Shown: positions 10,469-18,724 of the stretch, in pieces
Position numbering within the stretch: position 1 is the first letter of the stretch
How the letters are laid out: every line of letters starts with the position of its first letter
Source: Desulfurococcaceae archaeon
GTDB lineage: Archaea > Thermoproteota > Thermoprotei_A > Sulfolobales > Acidilobaceae
Length of the DNA: 33,980 nt
Assembly (NCBI GenBank): GCA_020833325.1
Contig: JAJHQN010000006.1
Location: 1-33,980, forward strand
Reading direction: 5' to 3'
The notes under the pieces: model-generated
Database searches by the model: none
The model's input: the letters and a program-made list of their open reading frames with translations, nothing else
What the model was told of the DNA's origin: nothing
Translations under genes and position numbers: made by a program

Positions 10469-10780
10469 ATGTTGTCGAGGGTTGCAAGGGGTAAGGTTGT
10501 TGTGGTAGGCGATAGGGAGACTCTACCCTTATTTAAATCCGCTGGCTTCACAACCATTGAAGCTTATAGTCAAACTCAAGCTTTAAACATTGTCTCTAGG
10601 TTGCAAGGCTCCAGCGATGTAGTTTTAATAATAGTGTTGAAGCACATAATAGATAACGAGGAGGAGTTTAAAGCTAAAACAGCTGAATCCAGGATCCCGG
10701 TATTCGTGCTACCAACTCTCTGGTCGCCTGGAGAACCATTAGATGTCAATAAGCTGTTAGCTAAAGCTTTAGGTTTATGA
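10469..10780 (+). CDS. atpF: A-type ATP synthase subunit F
   Basis: GKVVVVGDRETLPLFKSAGF...ALNIVSRLQGSSDVVLIIVLKHI...RIPVFVLPTLW; about 100 aa typical of AtpF/NtpG. Confidence 0.82.
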   Translation: MLSRVARGKVVVVGDRETLPLFKSAGFTTIEAYSQTQALNIVSRLQGSSDVVLIIVLKHIIDNEEEFKAKTAESRIPVFVLPTLWSPGEPLDVNKLLAKALGL

Positions 10781-10958
10781 TGTGCTCCCAGTACTTTAAA
10801 TCAACCACCTTGTATGAGAGGATTGAGAACCTACTAAGGCCCAGGCCTCTCAGCCCTAGACTGTGATGTCCTAAGTGGGAACCTTGAAAAGGTTATTTAC
10901 TTGCTTCCAAGCGGAATTGTTAAAAGAGGCCTTGAACTAGAGCCTCTTAGGATGCGGG

Positions 10959-13016
10959 TTACTGTGTGCTTGTGAATACTATTCTTACACCTGGTATTGA
11001 TATTGGTGTGAATGGAATTCCTCCTCCAGCGTAGAATTTACTGAACCACTCGTAGAAGTGTAGTCTTAGGCTGTGGGCGAAGGCTAGTATGCCTTCTAAG
11101 GCTATGACCATTAGGTTGCCTACTATGTAGACAAGGGCTCCTGCGATTAAACCTATGGGGCCCCAGCTTGCTAATAGATCGAATATGTAAGCGAAGGCGA
11201 ACATTATGCTGGAGTGGGCTAAAGCTAAGGCCATTATCCTAAGGAAGCTTGGTATGTTACCCATAGCCATTAATATAGACTCGTAAACCTCCATGAACGA
11301 TCTGGCCATACCGCTTAACGGGTTGTGTCCGTGGAGAGCTGAGATTAAAGGCTCACCTAGTAGAAGCCATGTTAGGGATACTGTGATCCCAGCTAGGACT
11401 ATTGTGGCTAGCATGTCACCCCCTCCTAGCTCGAGTAATGCTAACCCTAGGGTAGCTCCAGCTCTCTTAGCATCAAATAGTATGAGGAATGGTAGTGTTG
11501 CTGATGTGAAGAAGAGGAATTTAGGTATTTTAACTGCTACCATCTCCTCACGCTCCCCCGCAAGATAAGAGTTTACCACGCCAAGGAGTGTACCTAGTAT
11601 TAGCATGAAGGCTGCCATCCACAAGCTTATAGTAATAGCTCTGTAGAGCAGCTCTCCTACAAGCTCATTTAAACCATGTTCTACAGCGTATGTTGGTAGA
11701 GCTAGTGGGGGCACGTGGAGCCCTAGGAGACCCCATATCGATGATATGTGTAGGAACTCTGAAACCTTAGGTCCGAAGACCTCTCCGGCTAGGAGCCCTG
11801 TTACGATTGAGGTTGAACCTAGGATTGCTAGTATGAAAGCCCAATCCGGGCTCCTCCTCCTAAGGTATAGTAGTGCGAAGAGCACTAGAACGAGTCCTTG
11901 GCCTGCATCGGGGAACATTAGCCCGAACGCTATAGGGAATGTTATGGCTAGGAAGATTGTTGGGATTACCTCCTCCGGGTTCGGCTCCCCATACATCTGT
12001 ACTATTCTATGGAATGGTTGTAGGAACCATGGCAGGGATATCCTGGTAGGCACTCTAACCTCACCTCTCCTAATGCCAAGCCTGTATACTATGTATGCTC
12101 CCTCCGTCTCCTCCTCCACTATTGATATGAGCTTGTTGAAATCACTTACATCAACGTAGCCTCTAATGAACATAGATGTTTTACTCTCAAGACTATAGGC
12201 TAGGACCTTAAACGCTTCTCTGAAAGCGTACATGTATGTGTAGTAGTTGTGGAGCTCCTCCACCCTCTCCATAAGTTCGCCTCTAATCCTACTAGCCTCT
12301 CCAACTAGCTTGTCTAAGCCTTCCACCACAGTTTTATAAGCTTCTGAAGGCCTCCCCGGGAGCTCCCTAGGTATGACAATAATACTTAAACCCCTCTTCA
12401 CAAGAGATGGGACTACAAACCTCATAGACTCAGGCCTCCCCGCCACGCCTACCAAGACTGTCCTCTCGTCAACCCTCTCTACAACTGATACAAGGCCGTA
12501 CTTCTCCGTGAGCTCCACCACATATTCAACGATATCCCTAGGTGCTATCCCTAAAGCATACTGCATCCTAGCGGACTCCGCTAAAACCCTTATATCAACA
12601 TCTACATGCTTAACAGGTTCGAGGAGCTCCTTCAACCTCCTAAGCTCGGCAACAGTAGATTCTATTTCCGCTAACCTAGAAACCCTCACGTCGAAGAACC
12701 TATCCAACTCCCTATAACGTTCTAAGTACTCGTTAAAAGAGGAGACCCAGTCTGAAACCACAACCTCAACACCCTCCCTTAGAATAGGTTGCACTTTAAG
12801 GGCGGCATAGTAAGATTGTATCTTAGAGAACTTCTCGGAAGCCTGGGCGTAGGCAAGCTTAAACCTTGAGGTGGAAGCTCCGGGGAGCTCCTTCAAAGGC
12901 TCCTCGACATGGAATAAACTCTCGCTAACAAGCCTAGCAACAAGCCTATCGTAGGCAGATCTAGGTACAGCTATTAAAACCTCCTCAAGCCTCCTCGCCC
13001 TAAGCAAGCAGAACAC
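10959..13016 (-). CDS. atpI: A-type ATP synthase subunit I (a-subunit homologue)
   Basis: 685 aa; N-terminal coiled-coil cytosolic half, C-terminal multi-TM half with GLMFPDAGQGLVL and LRIMALALAHSSIMFAF...HSLRLHFYEWFSKFYAGGGIPFTPI. Confidence 0.92.
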   Translation of the reverse strand: MFCLLRARRLEEVLIAVPRSAYDRLVARLVSESLFHVEEPLKELPGASTSRFKLAYAQASEKFSKIQSYYAALKVQPILREGVEVVVSDWVSSFNEYLERYRELDRFFDVRVSRLAEIESTVAELRRLKELLEPVKHVDVDIRVLAESARMQYALGIAPRDIVEYVVELTEKYGLVSVVERVDERTVLVGVAGRPESMRFVVPSLVKRGLSIIVIPRELPGRPSEAYKTVVEGLDKLVGEASRIRGELMERVEELHNYYTYMYAFREAFKVLAYSLESKTSMFIRGYVDVSDFNKLISIVEEETEGAYIVYRLGIRRGEVRVPTRISLPWFLQPFHRIVQMYGEPNPEEVIPTIFLAITFPIAFGLMFPDAGQGLVLVLFALLYLRRRSPDWAFILAILGSTSIVTGLLAGEVFGPKVSEFLHISSIWGLLGLHVPPLALPTYAVEHGLNELVGELLYRAITISLWMAAFMLILGTLLGVVNSYLAGEREEMVAVKIPKFLFFTSATLPFLILFDAKRAGATLGLALLELGGGDMLATIVLAGITVSLTWLLLGEPLISALHGHNPLSGMARSFMEVYESILMAMGNIPSFLRIMALALAHSSIMFAFAYIFDLLASWGPIGLIAGALVYIVGNLMVIALEGILAFAHSLRLHFYEWFSKFYAGGGIPFTPISIPGVRIVFTSTQ

Positions 13017-13073
13017 CAGATCAAACTCTATCCTATAAAACTTAAAAAGAGTTGAGAGCGTTGAGGTTCTTGC

Positions 13074-13475
13074 CTAGAATACTAGGATTCTCGATCCTCC
13101 TGATACGTGTTTGTGGACGAACGTAGCGGCCCCCACAATAGGGCATCCTTCTATTAGATTACCTTCATTTAAACCCATAGCCTGTATTGTGGTGGAGCAC
13201 GCGTATATCTCAACCCCAGACTTCCTAGCCATCTCCAGCAACATGCTTAAGGGTGGGATCCCCCGGGGTTCTCCTCCTATAGCCTCTCTAAGCTTCCTCT
13301 CAACACTCTCAATACCGCCTTTAACTAGGACCCTTAACCCCCAGAATGTGAAGAAAACCTCCACCTTAACTCCCATGGATGCGGCTGTTGAAGCTATTAT
13401 AAGTGCTGGGTACACCGATTCAGGGTTATCAGATCTAACTATTATAGCTAGGGATCCGCTACCCCCACTGCTCAA
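13074..13475 (-). CDS. DsrE/DsrE2-like sulfur-relay protein
   Basis: SLAIIVRSDNPESVYPALIIASTAASMGVKVEVFFTFWGLRVLVKG and VEIYACSTTIQAMGL (candidate sulfur-carrying Cys); next to tusA. Confidence 0.8.
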   Translation of the reverse strand: MSSGGSGSLAIIVRSDNPESVYPALIIASTAASMGVKVEVFFTFWGLRVLVKGGIESVERKLREAIGGEPRGIPPLSMLLEMARKSGVEIYACSTTIQAMGLNEGNLIEGCPIVGAATFVHKHVSGGSRILVF

Positions 13476-13477
13476 AG

Positions 13478-13720
13478 CTACTTCACCCTCCTAATGAGAG
13501 CTACTATCTCCTCACCACTCCTATTTAACTCTAGAATCTCATGACCTGTCTCGGAGGCCCAGCTAATTACGTCTCTCTCAAAAGCCGGGTCTGTTGCTCT
13601 AACCTCTACCACTCCTCCTTCATCAACGTTCTTAATTGAAAGACTTAGAAGTATTATCGGGTAAGGGCACATATAGCCTCTAGCATCAACACTTAGACTA
13701 GGCTTCAACCTTAAACCCAC
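13478..13720 (-). CDS. tusA: TusA/SirA-family sulfur carrier protein
   Basis: LSVDARGYMCPYPIILLSLSIKNVDEGGVVEVRATDPAFERDVISWASETGHEIL: CPxP motif and typical length. Confidence 0.88.
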   Translation of the reverse strand: MGLRLKPSLSVDARGYMCPYPIILLSLSIKNVDEGGVVEVRATDPAFERDVISWASETGHEILELNRSGEEIVALIRRVK

Positions 13721-13795
13721 TACCCTACACCCTTTAAATCCTGTTAGGTTTAGGGTTTAAAACAAAGAGTATGGTATTTTACAAATTAAAAAAAT

Positions 13796-13966
13796 TTAGG
13801 CTATGATCTTAATCCTCTTAGTCTCGAAAGGGCTTCTAGAATCTCTCATTATATAGTTTCTTAGAGCTCTCCTTATAATCTCGCTCTTCGTTGTATTCCT
13901 CTTCTTAGAGTACTCTTCTAGTAGCTCTAACAAATCCTCCTCTATCTTAAAGCTAACCACCTTCAC
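13796..13966 (-). CDS. ribbon-helix-helix (CopG-like) small DNA-binding protein, 56 aa
   Basis: Manual translation from GTG: MKVVSFKIEEDLLELLEEYSKKRNTTKSEIIRRALRNYIMRDSRSPFETKRIKIIA*. Classic RHH pattern (beta strand plus TTKSEIIRRALRNY). Below the ORF-track length cutoff. Confidence 0.82.
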   Translation of the reverse strand: MKVVSFKIEEDLLELLEEYSKKRNTTKSEIIRRALRNYIMRDSRSPFETKRIKIIA

Positions 13967-14141
13967 GCTCCACACCCCACCTACATGGTGTCCCCGTATT
14001 ACCCAAATATACTATTATAGGTTAGTCTAAGGATAAAACTCTATACTACGAGTAGCCTACATTACTTTCTATATGAGATCTATCCATGTAACGATAGGTA
14101 TTTAAACTCCAGATAGTACTACTCTTACAAGGGTAAGACAT

Positions 14142-14486
14142 ATGCCCACAGTACACTTAGCCCTACCAGAGGGGGTTTACAACGAGCTTAAGAATAGAGC
14201 TGCAGAGCTAGGAATACAAGTAACGGATTTAATAAAACTCTACATAAAAATAGGGCTTGATAGAAGCTATGGAACTAGCCAAGCTGATAACGAAACCCTA
14301 GCATCCCTAGCTAGGAGAGTTGAGAAGCTAGAGAAAGATCTCAGACTTAAAACAACGATAGCAGAGGGTAGGGTGAGAGAGTTGGAGGAGACGCTAAAAT
14401 ATGTAATTGAAAGACTTGAAACACTAGAGGAGGCCTTAAGCGAGTATAAGGCTAGAAAGCTAGCCGAAGGGAAAGCTTACAGCTAA
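14142..14486 (+). CDS. RHH-like N-terminus plus C-terminal coiled coil, putative DNA-binding protein
   Basis: MPTVHLALPEGVYNELKNRAAELGIQVTDLIKLYIKIGL followed by heptad-rich RRVEKLEKDLRLKTTIAEGRVRELEETLKYVIERLETLEEAL. Confidence 0.7.
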   Translation: MPTVHLALPEGVYNELKNRAAELGIQVTDLIKLYIKIGLDRSYGTSQADNETLASLARRVEKLEKDLRLKTTIAEGRVRELEETLKYVIERLETLEEALSEYKARKLAEGKAYS

Positions 14487-14487
14487 A

Positions 14488-14773
14488 GTTTACAACTGAA
14501 ACCCCCGCCTTTTCAAGGCAGAGATGGAAAGAGATTTGAGGCTTAAACTTATAGGGTTGAAGTGGAGAGGAGCCGGTGTGGGGAGGGGGTTCCGAGGGTC
14601 CCACCGGGGCTGCGGCCTCCCGGTCCTGAAATGCGATGCCCATAGGGATGGGGATTCTGAGAGGTGATGTAGGGGTTCCAAGCGGGGATCTGGCAAACTG
14701 CTCGGAGAAGCATTGGAGCCTCCCGGGGGGTGCGGGGAAACCTTGCCCTTTAAGGGCGGGGAGGGGGTTATAA
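14488..14773 (+). repeat. ~285-bp structured GC-rich repeat, copy A (IS605 right-end/omegaRNA-like)
   Basis: Begins GTTTACAACTG, contains CCGGTGTGGGGAGG..CCCACCGGGGCTGCGGCCTCCCGGTCCTGAAAT and ends GCGGGGAAACCTTGCCCTTTAAGGGCGGGGAGGGGGTTATAA. Collinear with copy B on the opposite strand. Confidence 0.8.
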
Positions 14774-14828
14774 AATTGTGTGAAGAGGGTATGTGGAGAC
14801 GTTCTCTTAGAGAGTCTGTTAGTACTAT

Positions 14829-15878
14829 TCATCTGCTTAGAAGTGGTGTGCATCCTGAGAGTAGTAGTCTTCTCCTACTATCACTTCTAATATCTAGGAG
14901 GCTTCTACCGGTTAAGGTTCCTCCTTTGGATCTTAGTTTGTAGAGGTCTTCTTCTAGATCGAGTTCTGTGTATATACAGTTTCTGTTCATGGCCTTTCTT
15001 GCTTCATCTATGTTTTTCGTTCCCGAAACTATTTTTGCTATGCTGCTATTATTGTATGTAACGTCGACGTCTAGGATGTATAGTGTTGTTGATATCATGT
15101 TGACTTGTGCCGTCCTAGATCCCAGCCTTATGCTCTTCTCCCCAACATGGCCTTCGAAAGCCTCGAAGGGTATTTTTGATGCTTCACTTACGAACATCTC
15201 CAGATGCTTTCTAATGTACTTGTATTCTTTCCTTGTGAGCCCGTAGACCCCTACGAGCCCCCCCATTCTCGCAATCTCACTTACCCTTGCAAGTACTGTT
15301 TGCTGGCTTAGCTCTCCATCAGCTCCAGGTGCTAGGACAGCTACTACCGATGGAACCCTGGTTTTATAAAGAGCTCCCAGGCTTATAGAGTCTGATAGGG
15401 GGCTCCAGAGGTCGTCCTCATAGCCTAGAGCGAGTATATCGCCTCCAACATCTACACCAACTATAGCTCCAACCCCCAGCTTCTCGCCAACAACATCAAA
15501 AGCCTCAACCAGGCCAACCTCACCCTTACTAATATCAAAGAATACAGCCTTCTCCCCCAGAATCTCCGAGGCCCTAACAATCTGCGGCTTAAACCTATAC
15601 CCATACCTATCAACATAGGAGCTCCCGTTAACAAGAGCAACACTCCTCCCCAAAACCTCAGCGCTTACAAGCTGCTCTAAAGGCACGGGGCCGGGGAAGG
15701 GATCCAGAGTAAACCTCTCCCAAACAACATTACCCAGGAGAACCCTAACACCAAGAGCTCTAAGCCTATAGTAAAGGATTAGAGCTCCAAGAGTATCCCC
15801 ACCACCACCCACACCAACAACAAGCACCCTATCGATGTCACGGAGATCCTCAAGGGATTCTATGGTTAGCTTAGCCAA
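14829..15878 (-). CDS. DUF1152 domain protein
   Basis: DIDRVLVVGVGGGGDTLGALILYYRLRALGVRVLLGNVVWERFTLDPFPGPVPLEQL; VALVNGSSYVDRYGYRFKPQIVRASEILGEKAVFFDISKG. Confidence 0.8.
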   Translation of the reverse strand: MAKLTIESLEDLRDIDRVLVVGVGGGGDTLGALILYYRLRALGVRVLLGNVVWERFTLDPFPGPVPLEQLVSAEVLGRSVALVNGSSYVDRYGYRFKPQIVRASEILGEKAVFFDISKGEVGLVEAFDVVGEKLGVGAIVGVDVGGDILALGYEDDLWSPLSDSISLGALYKTRVPSVVAVLAPGADGELSQQTVLARVSEIARMGGLVGVYGLTRKEYKYIRKHLEMFVSEASKIPFEAFEGHVGEKSIRLGSRTAQVNMISTTLYILDVDVTYNNSSIAKIVSGTKNIDEARKAMNRNCIYTELDLEEDLYKLRSKGGTLTGRSLLDIRSDSRRRLLLSGCTPLLSR

Positions 15879-16105
15879 AACAGATCCTAAAACTCGTATG
15901 AAGACCCAAAGTTTAAATATTTAAAGAAGAATAGTGGAATAGCCCTTCCACACAGGGGGAAGCTCCTTTTTAATAAACTGTACCTAGAAACTCTTGTCGT
16001 TTGGAGACAGCTTGAGAATAGTAATGTCTTGGATCACGAGGCAGCCTCTACGCACACATATGCAGACTGTTCACATATAAAAATTCCCTTTTAGCAACTT
16101 AAATA

Positions 16106-17407
16106 GTGGGGTTTAAGGGTATGTTTGACTATGTGATCGTCGGCGCTGGTGTTGTAGGTCTTTCTACAGCTTATCATATTAGGAGGCTCTCCCCTGACTC
16201 CAAAGTTTTGGTTGTTGACAGGGCTCATGCTCCGGGTTCTGGTGATAGTGGTAGGAGTGCTGCTGCTTTTAGGGCTTTCTTTACCAACAATGTTAACCTC
16301 CTATTATCTAACTCCAGTATTGAGTTTTACAAGAGCGTTGAGGCTAGCGGCTACGATCTTGGTTTAAGGTTTGTTGGCTACCTCTTCCTAGCTGATAAGA
16401 GGCTTTACAGCGAGCTCCGGGATGGTCTGAGAGAGGCTGAGAGGCTCGGTCTTGAGTTTAAGGTCTACGAGCCCGGTGTTATCGAGGATTCCTTGAACGT
16501 TAGGGTTAGGGTTGAAGATTTGGAGGAGTCCCAGCTTGTAGGTGTTAGTGATATTGTTGAGGGTATACATGCGTTGAAGGCGGGTGTCATGGATGCTGGG
16601 AAGCTCGTCGAGTACTACTATAAGGCTGGCCTCTCAACTGGCATCTCCTACGCTTTCGACACTGAGGTTGAGGACTTGATTGTAGAGCCTAGGAGGCCTC
16701 TTGGCATTGAGGGTGAACCGTTCCCATGGCAGGATTTGAGGGTTTCAGGTGTTAGGGTTAGGGGTGGACGTGAGATAAGAGCTTCTAGGAAGGTTGTGCT
16801 AGCAACAGGTGCTTGGACGTGGAGGATTACAGCTAAAGCTGGAGTTGAGAGCTTCACTAGGCCTAAGAAGAGGCAGGTTTTCTCTATCAAAGCCTTAAAG
16901 GAGCCTTTGAGGAGGATACTCTACGCTAGAGGCTTCAACAGCTACAACGTAGCACCAATGATAATACTGCCTAGGAAAGCCTACATAAGGCCCACCCCGG
17001 AGGAGGGGTCATTCTGGACCGGTGTAAGCGATGACCTAGGAAGGCCCTTCGAACTAGAAGACTGGGATCCGAGGCCCGAGCCTGAATTCTACGTTAAAGG
17101 AGTGCTACCAGTAATCTCACTATACTTCCCACCATTCCAGGAGCACTATCCACACGCAATGTGGGCAGGCTACTACGACTACAGCTTCGACGGCCTCCCA
17201 GTAGTATACGAGCCGTACGAAAGCGACCTAGTAATCTCATGCGGGACAAGCGGAAGCGGGATAATGAAGGCTGACGCCATAGGGAGGATAACAGCATCAC
17301 TAACCCTAGGCCTGGAGGAGGCTGAGCTCTACACAGGGGAAACAATAAAGGTTAAATTGCTAGGATTAAAAGAGAGGGTAACTGGAGCAGAGAAACTAGT
17401 AATATGA
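16106..17407 (+). CDS. FAD-dependent oxidoreductase (DAO/DadA-like)
   Basis: FDYVIVGAGVVGLSTAYHIRRLSPDSKVLVVDRAHAPGSGDSGRSAAAFRAFF (GxGxxG); VLATGAWTWRI; CGTSGSGIMKADAIGRITASL. ATG at 16121 is an alternative start. Confidence 0.88.
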   Translation: MGFKGMFDYVIVGAGVVGLSTAYHIRRLSPDSKVLVVDRAHAPGSGDSGRSAAAFRAFFTNNVNLLLSNSSIEFYKSVEASGYDLGLRFVGYLFLADKRLYSELRDGLREAERLGLEFKVYEPGVIEDSLNVRVRVEDLEESQLVGVSDIVEGIHALKAGVMDAGKLVEYYYKAGLSTGISYAFDTEVEDLIVEPRRPLGIEGEPFPWQDLRVSGVRVRGGREIRASRKVVLATGAWTWRITAKAGVESFTRPKKRQVFSIKALKEPLRRILYARGFNSYNVAPMIILPRKAYIRPTPEEGSFWTGVSDDLGRPFELEDWDPRPEPEFYVKGVLPVISLYFPPFQEHYPHAMWAGYYDYSFDGLPVVYEPYESDLVISCGTSGSGIMKADAIGRITASLTLGLEEAELYTGETIKVKLLGLKERVTGAEKLVI

Positions 17408-17477
17408 TCTGGTTGAGGGGAAAGCTTAGACTCACACATAACGTCAACACTAAGCACGAGATTGGGAGGGTAAAAAC

Positions 17478-17906
17478 TTAAACCCTAACCCTCCTATACT
17501 CTAACACCTTCAAACCCCTAATCCTACTAAAGTGCTTAACGTTCCCCGTTGCAACCATAGCCCCGTGCTCTCTCGCGATAACACCTATAAGGACATCCCT
17601 TAAATCAACCCTTAATCCGAGGAGCTCAAGATACCCCATCTCCTCTCCAGCTTTGATCGCCTCATCACTGGATAAGCTGAGCACCTCTAGGATCTTAGCT
17701 AACCTTCTAACATGGCCGAGCTTGCCGGCACCTAGCTTAGACGCGCCCCATGCAAGCTCGAAGATGTTGATGGAGGTTGTAGCTAGAGTTACACCCTTAC
17801 CTCTAAGATCTTCTATTAACTTAATACTCTCATCCACTCCACGAAGGAAATCGATGAGAACGTCCGAGTCAAGAACTACTCTTCTCGCAACCTCCACGAG
17901 CTCCAC
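17478..17906 (-). CDS. vapC: PIN-domain toxin, VapC-like
   Basis: RRVVLDSDVLIDFLRG, SINIFELAWGA, LRVDLRDVLIGVIAREHGAMVATGNVKHFSRIRGLKVL; overlaps the upstream antitoxin ORF. Confidence 0.88.
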   Translation of the reverse strand: MELVEVARRVVLDSDVLIDFLRGVDESIKLIEDLRGKGVTLATTSINIFELAWGASKLGAGKLGHVRRLAKILEVLSLSSDEAIKAGEEMGYLELLGLRVDLRDVLIGVIAREHGAMVATGNVKHFSRIRGLKVLEYRRVRV

Positions 17907-18520
17907 GCCTCCCTAATGCTCTTCATAACCTCCTCGATCCTCTCACTCGGGACATCCCTCCAGGTTCCCGCAAGCTCCATTATGTCCTTTGCTTCTCCCG
18001 CAAGCCTGAGTATGACGTCTGAGAAGCTCTCACCAGGTCTTTTTAACGTTAAGAGTGTTTCGTAAGCCTCCAGGGTTACCGTTATAGTCTTAACATCCGT
18101 AGCACTCACCTCTGCTCTAGCTTGGATTTCGTTTTCAACAAGCTTTACGAGCTCTTCTAAGCTCATTCTCTTTATTACAAGGTTCCTCCCATCCCATAAT
18201 GTAAGCGTAGATGTTTCCCTAATCCTCCTAACATATTTATACAATGCTGTTTTATCGCTAAAGCCTAGGTAGTAGCTCATTTTTTCCAGGGAGACGTTCA
18301 GCCTCTCATTTAGGTAAACCACGCAAGCTACCTCCATGACATCCTGCCATACAGGTCTACCATATCTTTGGAGGGAGCCGTACTTCTCAATGATCTTAGA
18401 GATCCTAACCTTAACCTCCTCCAATCTCTCGAAACACACTCTAGGAATCAATACCCCCTCCAACCAAGTCACCTTATCTGAACCTACACCCTCTTCACGG
18501 CCATAAACCATAGGCTCCAC
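17876..18520 (-). CDS. vapB: VapB-like antitoxin with additional N-terminal HTH-like domain
   Basis: C-terminal ~70 aa KTITVTLEAYETLLTLKRPGESFSDVILRLAGEAKDIMELAGTWRDVPSERIEEVMKSIREAW is VapB/DUF217-like. N-terminal ~140 aa includes an HTH-like stretch VSLEKMSYYLGFSDKTALYKYVRRI. Confidence 0.75.
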   Translation of the reverse strand: MEPMVYGREEGVGSDKVTWLEGVLIPRVCFERLEEVKVRISKIIEKYGSLQRYGRPVWQDVMEVACVVYLNERLNVSLEKMSYYLGFSDKTALYKYVRRIRETSTLTLWDGRNLVIKRMSLEELVKLVENEIQARAEVSATDVKTITVTLEAYETLLTLKRPGESFSDVILRLAGEAKDIMELAGTWRDVPSERIEEVMKSIREAWSSWRLREE

Positions 18521-18724
18521 CAGAAGGCCCCAATTGAAGTTTATGAAGGGGGGTTAATAAGCTATAGACACTCTTGGAACTAGGTATTTCAGAGCTCTAC
18601 GTAGGAAAAAGGGTTACTTGAAGAACCTCTTTGACATCAACACTCTCAAGCTTCCAGCCTAGGATCCTCTGGAGCACTTAGCAACACCGTTAACTGCATC
18701 AATAAGCTTGGGAAGCCCCAGATC

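Noticed and set aside
14488-14773. SRP (7S) RNA or RNase P RNA as the identity of the repeat
   Set aside because: Conserved SRP S-domain and RNase P P4/CR motifs were not found, and two diverged copies in 8 kb would be unusual for either.
14452-14853. ORFs on the opposite strand of the repeats (14452-14853 -, 14490-14696 -, 22143-22370 +, 22237-22497 +)
   Set aside because: Open only because the element is GC-rich and structured; the two copies' antisense frames do not give consistent proteins.
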